Positions 14,501 through 28,186 of a stretch of 64,000 nucleotides of DNA are shown piece after piece. The stretch covers positions 372,001 to 436,000 of the forward strand of contig JAJHTX010000010.1 in the NCBI GenBank assembly GCA_032164295.1. The letters are read 5' to 3'. The position numbers and the translations under genes are program-made. Numbering within the stretch: position 1 is the first letter of the stretch; each line of letters begins with the position of its first letter. This DNA comes from Inonotus obliquus (taxonomy: Eukaryota > Basidiomycota > Agaricomycetes > Hymenochaetales > Hymenochaetaceae). The notes beneath the pieces are model-generated. The model saw only the letters and a program-made list of their open reading frames with translations. It was not told where the DNA came from and did not search any database.

Positions 14501-17500
14501 TGGTTAAAATTTTCCGACCTATATAACGACTGCGGCGCTACCAGAAAGATATACTGGTCTATTTAACCGCATAATGGATTTCAGATTCGGTGATGAGGAT
14601 TCGATAGAACTTTGCTAACCCAAAACTGGTGGCAGCGGCAAGAGGCCGGGAAGACGTGTTTTTGCGGGTCTCATAAGTTCAGATTGCCACTGCCGGCCTG
14701 CGGTAGGAAGCGCCATCATCCAGAGTACAATATATCTCCGGCCTCAGTAGAACCTCATCGTATAGTGGATGGGGCCGATGGATACAGGATAGTCGAACCG
14801 TTAGTAGCAGGCGCTTGTCTAATTAGAACCTAGGAAACAGTGACCGTTACCTGTCACGTCTGCCAGTGCTACGTAACGTGACAAACAACCGGCCCTACAG
14901 TAAGCTAGCCGGCAATCTCCGGTTATGTAAGGTTTTCTTTTTTCACCTTTTTAGTTCACTTCAACACGACTAAGGAACAGTCATGAGTACCAGTGTAGCC
15001 AAGAGTGTGAACCAGTGAAGCAAGAATGATGACTCGTGGAGACCATAACATCCATGCTTTGCAGGACTCAAAGTAATCTCGGACTCGAGAGCTTGAAAAG
15101 TCTATTCATCGGCACGTCCCACGATCCCAGGTTTCTATCAGACCGCAAGAATGGCGGATTGTCGGAGAAGCGTATGCTATCGTAGGCATTGTTGTAAAGA
15201 GAAAAACGAGTATAAAGGAGCCCTACTAACTCACAAGCGGTTATTCCTGCTTCGTCTTGAGAGGTCTTAGGTATACAAAGACTTTTCTTAGTCTTATTTT
15301 TGTCCCTCCTGTCGTAACGTTCGCTGCTCGTAAACTCCAAAAGGCACTTCTTCTTTGAATTTGCGAGGAAGTCCATCATTCGGCTTGAAAACGGGAGTAG
15401 AGAGGAACGAGAGATCCTGTAGCGTCTCATAGAAGATCAGAAGAATAGAGAGCTTGTTTCGTACGTCGTAAGTCGTCGGTCCGACGAGTTGCAAATATAA
15501 GTGATGTTAAACGACGAAACAGACCCACTTTTCCCTCTGGGGAGTAGCAGAGAACTGGAACTTTTTTTTAGCAGAGTGAGCAGTTGATAGCCAATCTCAA
15601 GAATATTAGGTCTCCATAGAGGGACATATACTCGGATGAATTGTACAAGAGAGGATCGGTTGCAAAGCGACCAGACCTCAGGAAGTTGAAAGACGGAAGC
15701 TCTCAAACCCACCTAGATCTAAGAAAACAGAAAAAAAGATTGATGTGGCGCAGATTGATGGGGAAGACACAAAGCAGAGAATCCTTGTTTTGTCACCTAC
15801 GATAGGAGTCAAACGAGAATGGTGGGGTTTGAGACTATTCTTGTGGTGTGCCACCCCCCGAATAGTGGCGACAACGACTCCATGGAATACATGGACATGG
15901 AGTACTGAGATGAAGCCAATTGCCGAACGACACGATTCGAGATGACATTGCATAAAAACAGATATGCCTCATGATGATGAGTGTTCATTGGAAGTGCCCA
16001 TCGAGTGGTGGTGGTGTGGTAGACTGTCCCGACTTGAATCAAGAGGTCCTGTACACGTGCGTGAACCCTCCAGGATAGTTTTCTTCGAACCAGTACTACA
16101 TGAAAAAGAAAGAACGCAGTTCAACAGCTTTGCGAAACGTCTTCAGAACATGCACGCAACTAGAGGCCTAGAATCGCGAGCAGCCCAAGTAAGAGCGCCA
16201 TGATCAGGGAAATTTCAAACACCAGGAATTCGGCACCGAATGATGTGAAGATGGATGACTGACCGGCGCCGCGGCCGGCTGACTTCAAGAGTTGCAGTCA
16301 CGTAATCACACGTGAACTTGTACAAATAAGTACAATGCACTTTGGTAATGATCATCGGACAAGTCACAATATCATATACGGGCTCGACTCTGACAAGACC
16401 CGATTATACATGCAATCCACAGCAACGTCTCCCGCTGGTGTGTCCTACATGCCATGTCGTGGACACGGTCAGTCATAGATTGTGTTCATGTTCGACATTT
16501 TCCTCTCAACGTAGATCCTATTGTGGAGCCACCAGGCTCAAGAGTTTAACGACGGTTCTCTCAGTGCGAGGGGCCCGACGCTCTCTCCCCTCCCTACTCG
16601 AAGCTTTCACCCGCCGTAGCTTTTTCGGTCCGTAAGGACCGCTACATGATTACACACTAGCAACTATGTATACATACTGTAGATACCTTTCTCCAATACA
16701 ATATTTGTTAGAGACAAGTAACGGTGGACCACCGTGCGTGACAATCTCAATTCCCCATTTCCGGGACTTTTGCTCGATACTGAAGCTGAAGATAACTTCG
16801 GCATTCTCAGGGGCCGGATCTAGAAAAGCTTCATAGTGAAGGCGTGGTAAAAATTATATCGAGCTTCGATACCGTGTGTATTCAAGTTCTAGTCAAGCAA
16901 AGCCAAGTCGGGTGTATCCGACGTATGGTTTTGTTATAGGAGGATTGAAGAGTTCGAAAGATTAATTTGCCGCAATGCAAGCCAAGACGTCCATATGTGT
17001 GCGACGGTCGAAGGTCGAAGTCTACTAATTCTTCCGCTCCACCTTCGGAGCGTGGGATATCTTCATCTCTCTCCGTTCTTTCAGGACAGGATACCTGCGG
17101 CCTCTTCCAAAAACAGAAACTCTCCCCAATCACTGTAAGTACAGTAGCTCATTTACTTTACACCGCAGGTATACGGCAGAGGCGATACGCACTCGCTATC
17201 AATCCAAATTGTTGCAGGTCATGATGAACTCTAACGGTGCATCGTTTCGCGAACGTACGTATCAGTTTCGGCTTTTGGTTTCAGTACGCTTGGGATCGTC
17301 TATTGCTTGCAGGTGTGCCTAGTGTCTTCTAGTGTATCTATTTTCATTTCATCGTTAAAGTTCAAGAACATGGAGGATTCAAGAACTAAACTTTTTAGTT
17401 CCGTCTATCGTAATGCTCCCCGAGCCTGTTGAAGAACCCCGCTACTCAATACAGCCAATTCGCTCATCTAGAGTCTTGGCGGCAGGCCGAAGACTTGTGT

Positions 17501-17753
17501 GTTGGACTACGCGGGAACTTAGCCAGTGCGATGCATCGGCGGAAGAACGTATACCCACACAGCGTACGCAGAAGTGCATTAATATGTATTTGTGGTAATA
17601 GTTACACATGAGATACGAGCTTCTGACCGCCTCGATAGTTTGCCCCCGAGGAGATGACTATGGGAAAGCGGATGAACTATACATGCTTCGTCAAATGCCA
17701 ATCTTTTCGTCATATTTTTGTACTTCTTGCTTGAACCCAGATAGATCTAGCAG
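11540..17753. other. Interval between the two TEA genes, no supported gene
   Basis: About 6.2 kb with only short frames. The first part is probably the 3' region of TEA copy 1. An open stretch at 16967-17224 (+), with a plausible intron (donor GTAAGTACAG), and the frames at 17413-17611 look faintly exon-like. I found no family motif and no consistent start, so they are not called. Confidence 0.45.
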
Positions 17754-19416
17754 CTATAGCTGAGATGATACGGGCAAGTCATACGCGAACCAATCGCCAT
17801 GCGAATAAATAGGTTGCGGGTGAATAGGGTATGGACGAGGTATTTCCTCTGAGGATGTTGGTGCGGATAAAAATGGTGATCCCTGGTCCATACATCCCAA
17901 TGGAGTCACAGGGGATTGGGAGCCATCTATGGCGCGAGGCGGACCGATCGGAGAAGCCAAGCATATGATAACAATAAAAAAGAAGCAGAGCGGCGGAACG
18001 TGCCCAAGCGTTAGACAGGCAGTTATGCAACCGTCGGAATATCCGTCGGAGATATTGCGTTTGGATATCCGATAGTTCATACCCGCGATGCAAGGAACGA
18101 CGGGTATCACGTTCGGAATGAAGGCGGCGTCGAGATAGTCGGGTCAAAAACGTAATAGAACAAGTTGTATATGGTTATGGTTGCGTCCAATAAGACGGGT
18201 CGTACGTGTGTTACGTTGGTCATGCGTTATATTGACGAGCAAGCCATTTTAAATTGTTGATGAGGTTTGGTTTGAAAGTAAGGTGGACAGTACGAAGGAA
18301 GAGGTGGCGTAGCGTATAAGAGGTCATAGTGTATCGATTGTAGCCATGTAAAAAATGAGGGAAAATATCGGCGAGTCAACAATCAACTTCGCATCAAACT
18401 TATATATGAAGAACTAGGTGACGAACCTGATCCAGGAGTAAACCCATGTATGGCGTCGAGGATAGGATCAAAATCCGATAGCGATTCCTGCGGAGGCACT
18501 TCAGGGGATGGCCGTGAGGGAATCGGTGCATTGGTGGACGGAACCTGCGCCCAGCTCGCAACGTGATTTAAGACTGTAATTCACATGAGCGGCAATATCA
18601 GCCAGAAGCCTTGGATGATAATGGAAATATAAACGAAGCGGGTCGAAGCTAGGCACTAGCCTGCGATGCAACCATCAATGGTGAAGGTATAATGAGATAA
18701 CTCACGCATCTTCCCGCAGCTAACGTCTTTTAGTTGCTGTAATCGGCTGCCAACTTGCTTTGGGGTACGTCGAATACCGGTCGAGTTATAGATATAGTCG
18801 GAGATATAACGGTTGCGTTTCGGGAAGCGGCCTAGCGCACGCGCGAATTGTGCATCATCAGGTCTGTATGATAGCAGAGCTGTGATATTGCGAATAAAGC
18901 GAACACGAGAAATGACATAAAAAATCGAACAGAAGGTAAACAAACCATCGTCAAGCATAGTTCATGAAGCGTACCCTGCACGAGAACCTTTTCGAGTTCG
19001 GGAGGCCAGACGGGCTCATTACAGCCTTTTACGGTCTTCCAGCTCTTACGAGCACGCACGATCGTCTCGGCGACCATAGTCTCCGATTCAGAGGGACCAT
19101 TCGCATTGGTAGGGCGACTTCGTCCTGGACTCGGCTGCGTGGCTCTTATGGAGTACAGGGACTGTATGAACTCAGGGTCAGGGCCTATTCCATTCGCGCG
19201 GGGTCCAGATTGGCTTAGAAGATGGCCGTCGTTCTGGTGGGTATTTCGCAGGTTGCGCTCATCGAGTTGTACGTGTTGAAGCTCAATCACGCTGAGCTGA
19301 CTGCAGTAATCGGACAGGGAATTATGGCGAGTATGCTGGGGGGCATAGGTACGGATGTCACTGGGCCCTGAAGAGTGTTGATAGTATGCTGGTGACATCG
19401 TGTAATATCCCTGCAT
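17754..19416 (-). CDS. TEA/ATTS-domain transcription factor (copy 2)
   Basis: A paralogue of the TEA regulator at 8.7 kb. Exon 1 is 18975-19416, exon 2 is 18706-18879 and exon 3 is 18427-18573. Later exons run down to a stop at 17754, but their edges are unclear. Exon 2 is 174 nt, exactly the length of exon 2 in copy 1, and both flanking introns sit at the same codon positions and phases. The TEA core is nearly unchanged (RFPKRNRYISDYIY, TPKQVGSRLQQLKDVSCGKM), while the N- and C-terminal Ser/Pro-rich regions have diverged strongly. After the domain both copies continue with NHVASWA. The start at 19416 gives an N-terminus like that of copy 1. The protein is clearly shorter than copy 1. It probably binds the same M-CAT-like DNA sites with different partners or expression (inference). 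Confidence 0.85.
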
Positions 19417-22400
19417 AGCCAGTAGCCTGTAATGTTCCTTCGTAATAGTAATCGCAGGGGCTCCAATGTGCAGTAGTGGACACAAGCAATAAGCAATGAA
19501 TCGACTTTCGATTCTTTAGAGAGTGGCGGAGGGTGGACGGGAAGGTGCGGAAAGCAAAGGAAGCATTGTGCGCCTTTATGTTGAGCGGCAAGCGTCTATT
19601 GGAGCACTGTATACGAAAATGCTTCTCTCCCCACCCTTGGGTCTTGTTCTTCCGTCCAAGTGCTTTGTATAGAAATAAGGGAATGCCGTAAATCTTACTC
19701 GGGCGGCGATGTCAAAAACGGGAAGGGCAAGGCAACTAGACCGTGATCACGCACGCACGATCCGGAGAAGGAAAGGAAGCGAATGAGAGTTATATTCACA
19801 GCATTAGGTCATTGAATCAAACTGACCTGGTAAATGGCAACGCCTTCAAACACTTATTCCTTCATGATGGCTATCAGTTTCCGAAGTCTAGGCGACAGGA
19901 TATCTGTCACTACATGAAAATGATAAGATGAGAACACTAACCGCAAGGTTTGAAATAGTCAACATGCCCAACTCACAAATCAGTCTGCTTCTCCTCTCCA
20001 AGGTTTTTTCCTAGGCATACTTGGATGAAGGTCGGAACATTGGCTACGTGTCCGAGTCCATCGCTTGAGCTAGTCGGTCATCGTGAGGTGCCGCGCTTCA
20101 TCCCCGTCCGCACGCGTCACGAAGAAGATTTCGCCCGGGCCGGATTGATATACGAATAGACGCCAATGGTTAGGTGTTTGTACCTTCCGACTCTTTGCTC
20201 CAAGGATTTCCCATCGCTATTTCTTGTCTCTTTCAAAAGACGTCCCAAGCGCTGGATTTTAGTGCCTTGGTGTTTCATGTTTTTCTCGCGAAAACTTTCC
20301 GGTTCTCCGTCTCGCGTCCCAGATTCAATATTCTTGAAGGCGAAGCGATACGAAACGACGTTCTGCGTTGTATGAGAATGAAACAACGTTGCCCGCAGCA
20401 TGGAATCAGAAGTCTACAAGCAGAAATGGTTCCGTGATAGTGGCACGGAGTACGATAGGTCAACGAGCAAAAGAAGTTGAAACGAGACTTGAACTTTGCG
20501 CAACACGATGCCACCTGTTACATAATTACGAGCAAGGATCGACGTTTCCTTATACGATTGCTTCGTCTCCCACCTTCCACCCACCATCATCTCAGCTCCT
20601 CGGTAACATCCGGACGTTCATGACCGAGGGAGGACTAGTAACTGAGGGGGACTAGTACTGGGAAAAAGATACAAATTGGCGATAGCGATGAACGGCGGCT
20701 ACATCTCACCATTACTCTCGATTAAACGCCTCGAAAAAAGTACTCGCCTTTTCTTCACGTACATATCAGTTCGCGAGGCACCGTCGGGCAGTTCGCCGGT
20801 CTCAAGCGCCTGGAAGAGCAGTACCTTGAAGCGGCACGCTTGAGGTGAAAGAGTGACGACAAGCGTATTCCTGTCGTGTATCCGCACTACTCAGCCACTC
20901 CCCTTCCATAGCCTGATACAGGATCACAGTTAAAAGAAGAGTGCGGCAGCAATCTAAACAATTTCCAGCAGATCATACCGAAAGGAGGCGAGATGGCGAA
21001 TGAACGTGGGGCACAAAGAAGCAAACCCTGAGCCTACTTGAGCCTACATCGGTCCGATCATCTTTGATTCGCTGTATCGCCCACGGCGGTTCAGAGATCC
21101 ATGGGTTTGAACACGTTTGCTGCGGTCACGCTGATGTGCTTTCTGAATTCTCTTGGTTTCTGCGCCAAATCAGCTTGGTAGTTGCAAAATATTCGTATAG
21201 GTAAGTCGTAAATATTCGTTTGTTGAGGTAATAGAAGTCAGACATTAATCACGATTGTCAGCACCTGAAACACGCTCTCTGAAAAACCTTGTCAAACAAG
21301 AGAAGACACGACCGTCTTATATTCAGCACGTGCTATTTACGGTAATTCTATGCAAGTAAGTTTGCATATTTCAAATTGAAGCGAAGCTTTCATTTCGAAA
21401 ATCGACGCCTTGATTAGACAAATTTGAGAGATGTAAATGACAAAGTTGAATGCTGTGGGATGATAAGTCGCCACACGACAATACGACAATACGCTCAACT
21501 TTCGACTCGCCATCTAAACTCCATGCTTGCTGTAGCGCTGATCGCTTCCCGCACTCGCGCGACGATTGCTCATAGATCCGCTCCGTAACATGTCTCGTAT
21601 CCACGAAGACATGCTCTCATTGGTCGTTTCGACAATCCCGTATGCCCTAACTTGGTTTGCATTAATTGCGCCTTTGCGCCGACGGACCGAACAATCAACC
21701 ACTCGATCACGCTCGCTAGGATGAAAAGGAGCGTTTCTGAGAGGAAGAAGACAAAGTAAGTGGGATACGGTCCGGATGACATGGTTGGTGTGAGAGAATG
21801 ATAGGGGACTCATTGCGAATGTGACGCGCTTCGTTACCCCAGGGATCGAGATCATCCTCACTCACTACAGGAAAGCCGAGCAATATCGCGGGCCCTTCAA
21901 TCGTCGAGCTTCTTACCCGTGCCCGATTTGGGCTAGCGCCTTTTTCTCGCCGCAACTGGCTGACCAGTACTCAACATACTATGGATTAGAGTTACCGCGC
22001 AGACTAATAATCCTTCGCATCCTCGTTGTAGGAACAACGAAACGCAGACTCTTTTCCTTATGTTGGATAAATCTTCGTGGGTTTGTATCGCCGCGCACCT
22101 CTCCAAGGTATCCTCTCTTAGACTCAAAAGGTATGTTAGCATAGTCCGACTGTGGACAATTGAAGCCTAGCGCAAAATAAGTTTGAGGGTGCGTACCTTG
22201 AACTGCCTTCTCCAAAGTCCCAACCACCGTACCTCCGAGACCTTGATACGAAAAACTTCTTCGTAAATTATCGAAAGAAAATTCATGCGAAGGTTCATAC
22301 ACCGCCTACCACTCAGGTCTCTGCACTGTGAGAATCCAACTCTAAGTCTAGTTCCTCCTCGGCTTGTGTTATCCACATTTCACGGAGCTCGAAAGAAGGT

Positions 22401-25400
22401 AGTCTTTTACATAAATCCTGCTCCTTCTTAAGATGTCGTTCATATCAGCTCGTCACCAAGGTGTACTCGACGTCGATTCAAAGGAGGACGATGGGAGGTG
22501 CGGCATCACTATCGTTCTCGCTTTATTTCTCGAGTTTTCGATCATCGGATTTCTCTAGAGAAAGAACGCTTCAGACTCAAATATGACACACTCGGACTTG
22601 TATGACAACAACATCTTAGTGATGAGCTGCGTTTAGATTATCTCGGGTGCGAGACGAACCGATACACCGTGTCCGAGCCATATATTAAGATGCCTCTTTT
22701 CATAATACTGTAGGACACACACACACCCTAATTTCGCAAATCTTGACAAGGCCCAATACGCTTGCACCTCCTGTTGTTCTAGGCAACGCACATCGCACGT
22801 TCCGCTCCATGCTTTTTCTTTTCTCTTTGGAAATTGCTTCCGTATATCCCGTAATTCTTCTTCATAGCGCTTTAAATCCAAGAGGACAGTGTCGGCACAG
22901 GTCGTTTTTGTTATACACCTACCCCTGAATAAAAACCTTCTCCCGATTAAGGTTATTACCCAGGCCAGTTCTTTCTAGATATCCGTCCTATCGCCAGTAC
23001 CTCCGACATGAACAATATCGGCACAGTTTGCAGTTTCGTCACCTCTCATTTACTCCGTTATTCCCGTCCATTGCACTAGCGATTAGGTCACAATTTTCGA
23101 CTCGAATCGCTATCAAGTTACGCCAATTGTAGCAGTGTAATTAACGACTGGAGGTATGTGTTTTAGAGCGGTATGTGGAGCTCCTTGTGCGACAAAGCCG
23201 TAATCGGTCATCCTCAGTATCTCCGGAAGACCAGTCTATTGTATTCTTTCGCAGATTCATACTGTCTAGTTGTTTTAGTCTAGATCCGCAATGCAGATGT
23301 TGATGTTGCCTTGTAAGTACGGTCTATTCTGAGTCGTCCACGAGTCAAAAAAGTACATTTAGACCATGAGAGGATCTTGTGTACGTAGACTTTGCTTGCA
23401 TGTGGAATGCTTTCGCACTGATATGAGCTGCGGCGCATTCGCGTCCGTATTGGGCTCCCCGAAGGAGTCTCCGTCTAGCCAAGGTCACAAGACAAAGAAT
23501 CCGAGGACCTTGATAGCACCTTTCAGCAGTGAGGCACGGCATGTTATCGGGTGCAGTAAGGTGAGGTTCTGCTTACACGCCTAGGCGCCAAAATTACGTT
23601 CCTCGTCGTTGTATATGTACATTGGCAAATCCGGGTAGCCGTCTGTAGCCGTTAGCAGGTAAACCAGTGATTTGCATTACATGTCCCCCTGCCGACCTGA
23701 ATGTCGCATGATTGTTGCCAGAGCACAGGTATCAGTAACTCTGTATCAGGGGTCTAGAAATGTCCTAGTCTATCGTAATGCCCTGGAAATCACTAGATCA
23801 ATCTCGTACAAAGAAAGAGGCATCAAGCGAACCGAGTAGACATTTTATATTGCATTACATTAGAAAAGACGAAGGAAAAAATCACTTAGCGCCTCTCTGT
23901 AGAATACGACGAGTCAGCGCATTCCAAGACGAGATCGCTTGGTTCATGCACTACAGTCTCATCACCGGTCTCGTCGTGTTATACCTGAAGACTACCTGCT
24001 GGTGAATGTGCCAGGAGTCCGTGATCCATGATTCCGACAGACACAATCAAGAAAGAGGGTGCCCAAAAAGGTCACTCAGACCCATCAAGCCCTCAAACGC
24101 GTCGATGCGATGAATAGATGATATCTTCCGCAGTTGCATCATTTCTCCGGGTAGGGCGCTGAAGTATCTGGTGATTGTGTATAGTTGTAAGCGTCTCCTT
24201 GCTCCAGCATCTTGACCTCGGGGGGAGAACGCGTGACGTAGGTCTCACGTGTATTCGAGTATCTATCACGTGCTCGAATATGTTCATATCAAAACAGAAT
24301 GCGCGCATAATCCGTCGTTAGTGATCTCTGCTCGTGAGGCACGCACAGTAAATAGTAGTCGTGTGGCGGCATACGACGTCCCAAGGACTCCCAACTCGAA
24401 GCACCACGACGGTGATGTTCACCTCGCATCCCATCATCTCAACGTCCCCATCTCGCGCAGAGGTAGCCTTCTGCGTCTATCTCTTTATCTGCCATTTACT
24501 CATACAGCTTGTGTCTGCGCCAACTTATTTCATTGATTCCACTAACTGTCCCTCCCCGTCAGGCCTTTCATGTCCGACTCACGTTCATCAGAGTGATAGT
24601 CAATCATATTATAAATCAGGCCACAATCGATTCGCACGACCATTGTTGCGAAGGAAGCAATTTTTAGGCGTTTATGGATCATTCCCCAGCCAGGTTACGA
24701 CAATCTAGTCACAAAAAGTAAATTCACGCATCTACGAACGCTGACGAGCTCTTTCGAGAGACAAAATCCCTTCATCCCAATCATGCTCATCTCCTCCAAC
24801 TATTCGGTACAATCCTCGGACATCCACTTTAGCCTTCTCGAGGGGAGGAGGAAAAGTGAGATATTAGATGGATCTGACCAGAACTAAATGAAGAGATGAG
24901 CGGTTGGTATTGAAGATATCCTAAACTGCCCAGTGGATAGCTCCGAGTCGTCCAGTCAACTGTAGTCCTGACCTGAACATGTGCTCACCATGGAGAATCC
25001 CGGCTCCGTGAAGCATTCCTGATCTTCCGTGATACGTTACTAGGCCCCTCTACGGAGATCGCAAACGATGCATTTGAGCAAATTGCGTCTCGCATGCACA
25101 GTGCCTGGTCTCTTGTCATACGGAGAGAATAACGAGTATCGTGGATTAAGGAAATGCAAATGATCAAAGCTCACGGCAAGCGCCTTCTCTCATCGACGTG
25201 CTGGTCTGTTCCTCATTGTGTTATCCACAATGGGTACTGTCTAACCAAGTTCTGCACTCCACGATCAATATTCTGAGCCTAGCTCATCGGTATACAGCCA
25301 CTGAAGTGGCTTGGATCAAGGGTAAAGAGACACCCCGTTGGGCGCGAGAAATGGAGGGCAGCTAAATATACTTCGCACAAATAATTCTTCGCACCAATGC

Positions 25401-26547
25401 ATTGGTCGACATCAAATGAGTTTTGGACAAACTTGTGTTAAGGTCGACCGGATTAACGTTGCGATGATTCCGATGGCCTTCGCGTCCCCACGACGCAGAC
25501 ACCCAATGGAAGGATGAAATCAAGCGAAATTCGTCGCACCTCGGATTATGAACGTGAACAACGAAACGAATAGGAAGCAAGGAGAGTCAGGAAGAGGGCG
25601 CAGAGTGGCAGTTGATGTGACCGTTTGCCGGAGCGCGTGAGGATGCAGCCTCCGAGGCCAGTTGGTTGATGGGGCAGATACAGCGAGAAACTGCGCTTAT
25701 TTATACCGTTGGAACTGTGGCCAGGACGCACTCAGCCTCAAAAGGCCTCACATAGCTTTCTGGTGAGCGATACGGTGTGATAATGGTCTGACCAAGCTAT
25801 TGTGAGGGGCTTCACGATAAAAGGATCGTGGCATGAAGCCGACAATGTACTGAGGTTTCAGCGTGCTGTGGTCTTCATGGTGGCTAAGTAATGGACAAGC
25901 TCTTCCTTATTATTTTCAAGTCCCCGCACACGTATATAGAGCGGTTCTAATAATCAATTCTCCTTGATGTTCCTTCCAAAATTCGGATCTCGATGAAGAG
26001 ATATCGGAAGTCTTTCTCCATAGACTACTATCAACAGAAACGAATGTCCCTCTTGTCGTTAGCTGATCTGTCGTGAAAAAGACTCACAAGAAGCATCGCC
26101 GGCTTTCTAACGCGTTAATTTGGTGAATCAAAACTTCACCGCCAAGGGGGTGGTCACAAGAGACTTGCATATATGTATGTCAAGTCCAAAAAAGAAGTTG
26201 CTCACTAAACATCTCGGCAAACTACCCTTGTAAACACTGGACATAATGGTATACTTAGGTTTCGACACTCAGTTTCAATTGGATAACGCATCCGCATAAA
26301 ATACGTTTAGAAAGTGTTCTGTTACGCATATCAATTTCCTGAGTAACATTTTGTATGAACTATGATGCTAGCTAATGTCAGCAAGAACCTAGGGAACGGC
26401 CTTTGCGTCGTTTCAGTGACGCGTAATAAAGGATCGGCTGCATATACACGCTGCAAAGGGCCCAGAATGATCCGCTACATTCTGCGGCCTTGTGGCCTTC
26501 CCCTTCGCAGCATCCTCAGAAAGTGGGCGGGCGGGCTCATTGTTCTT
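19417..26547. other. Gene-poor sequence with a few exon-like fragments
   Basis: No recognisable gene in 7.1 kb. Fragments that look more coding than background are: minus 22633-22881 (charged, DLKRYEEELRDIRKQFPKR); minus 21570-21782 (one strongly hydrophobic segment, TYFVFFLSETLLFILASVIE); and plus about 24740-24830 (ADELFRETKSLHPNHAHLLQ) followed by plus about 25005-25135. None could be joined into an intact gene or assigned to a family. They may be relics of decayed genes. Confidence 0.4.
25690..25790. repeat. Diverged repeat, matches 59190-59290
   Basis: Partner of the repeat at 59.2 kb. It lacks the 9-bp inverted repeat seen there. No gene can be attached to it; on the minus strand a TATAAATA lies inside, but no ATG follows in a sensible frame. 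Confidence 0.45.
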
Positions 26548-26559
26548 CGGCAATTTCCG
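26548..26559 (+). promoter_or_regulatory. CGG-N6-CCG site upstream of family copy A
   Basis: Inverted CGG/CCG triplets with a 6-base spacer (CAATTT), 168 bp before the ATG. It lies 30 bp before a conserved block starting TATATCAACCCA. This spacing is the class bound by Ppr1-type Zn2Cys6 dimers; that a protein binds here is inferred from its conservation in all five family promoters. Confidence 0.6.
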
Positions 26560-26588
26560 GAGCTACCAACAGGCCACACAGTGGACGG

Positions 26589-26632
26589 TATATCAACCCA
26601 CAGTAGAACAAGATCACTCTCCATCCTACCAC
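26589..26632 (+). promoter_or_regulatory. Conserved core-promoter block, copy A
   Basis: Begins TATATCAACCCACAG and ends TCCATCCTACCACC. It is clearly alignable with the blocks upstream of copies D, E and F, although the coding sequence of A has diverged far more. It may contain the TATA-like element and transcription start. Confidence 0.6.
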
Positions 26633-26726
26633 CGCCATCTTCTCGCGTACAGCTCTACGCGTTACTTCCACTGCTTTGCCTTTAACTTCCATCTTCTGCA
26701 ACATAAACCTTCCCGAGGGCGAGCTG

Positions 26727-27792
26727 ATGGATTCGAAGTCCGATATTTCTGTGACCGAGGACGGCGTCCTCGTAACAGCGAACGTTGAGCCAGGGCTCCC
26801 GCATGACACACAGCACGAGTCTCAACCACAGAGAATTGCAGGACTATCGCAGGCTCAACTCCAGCAACCACGTCCAATAAGATGTGCTGCGATAAGGCAA
26901 GCCTTGACCCATTTCGAGCAGGTGAGTCCCGCCTATTTAACAGTTTCCACTCCGCGTCTTATCAGTATCTCACAAGGCCGCTCACTCCTCTTATGCTGTC
27001 CCACAACCTGACTGCCAGTCGGACCAGGTCGATTCCTCAGATGAGGAGGACTCCACGACCAGGACGGAGCAAGGCACCTGGGTCCCTCCCAGACCACTCT
27101 TTTCTCGCCCACGACGATCAAGTCGCGAGCGAATCAATGCTGCGTTACTTGACATGAGCCCAGTTGAATCCCGGGGGCCCTGCATTTTCAGCCGTGGGCA
27201 TTTAAATCCAACCGAATATGAACAACCCGCTCCGGCCTCATCGTCAACCGAAGCCAGAAGGGATTCAGAAGCAGGTGAAGCTCCTGGTGCGCCCGCACTT
27301 TCCTCGCAAGCCCCTCAGACGCCGCCTCCTGAACCGGAGCGTACTCCCACTCCTCCATACCATTATGATTCTGAATTCGGTCCGGATTGGGAGCCTGAGG
27401 AGGAGCGATCCGACGACGAGGGTGAAACAGTGTCTGACTCCGAGTCGTACTTGGACGATGGAGAGGGTTTCACGTCGCAGCCTGTCGACCTGAACAATGT
27501 GAAAGCCTTCGACGGCGACGTTATACGGTTTTATCGGAAAGATCCCCTCGCCGGCGGTTTGACCGTGCATAAGAAGGCGCCATCGCGAATCGTCCCCATT
27601 CCTAGCCCAAAGCCCGCATTTACAGAGGAGGAGCTCCTCGAGCTGGGTGGTATGCCGACTGTCAGGTTGGTACCAAAAAGCGCCATCCCTACCGAACCGG
27701 AAGAGCCTCTCCCGTTTCATGGGCCAGATGGCGTGCTACTGAGTCGCTTTGCTTCACTCAACGTGAAGGGTGATGACGATTATGGAATTTAG
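26727..27792 (+). CDS. Lineage-specific acidic protein family, copy A
   Basis: Function unknown. Exons 26727-26921 and 27019-27792 give an intact frame of 322 residues. Exon 1 ends with the family motif QPRP...AIRQALTHFEQ directly at the intron. Exon 2 is acidic and Pro/Ser-rich (a D/E run near residue 70, then PEPERTPTPP, then a second D/E-rich stretch) and ends with the family signature EEELLELGG, PTVRLVP and EEPLPFHGPDG.LLSRF. There is no signal peptide, membrane segment or known domain; it looks mostly disordered. In copy D the start codon aligns with a TTA here, so A appears to have lost the ancestral start and to begin at the next in-frame ATG. The shared intron position, motif order and promoter place it with C, D, E and F. 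Confidence 0.75.
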
Positions 27793-28186
27793 ATAGACCT
27801 GAAAGGCGGATTCCCGTAGAGCGTACTTTTCCTATAATGGAGTAAACCGACAAATGGAAGTTCCAACAAGTGCCTACTTGTTGTCGTCATCTTTCTGCTA
27901 TTTCTTGTCTCCTCAGCCTCGGTGAAGGTACATTCCAATAACGACATATTTGAAATCATTCCGTAAATTAAAACTGTGAGCCACGCGCCTTGTCGTTACA
28001 AGCGAGGTATACAACCAACAGTTCTACTCCACCGTCGTCCTTGGTCGGTATTTCCGAATACATCGAATTTATAGGTCGTATGTAAATCCTAGCTCGTTAA
28101 GCTAGCTTTTGTTGAACTATACAATCATTTCGCATCGTCGTACGGTGTAGAGTTTCCTGTGAGCCTTTGTTCTCTTCCTTGCTGTC
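27793..28186. other. Intergenic, nothing recognised
   Basis: The 3' region of copy A and the spacer before the next exon-like sequence. I see no gene, repeat or RNA signal. Confidence 0.5.
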
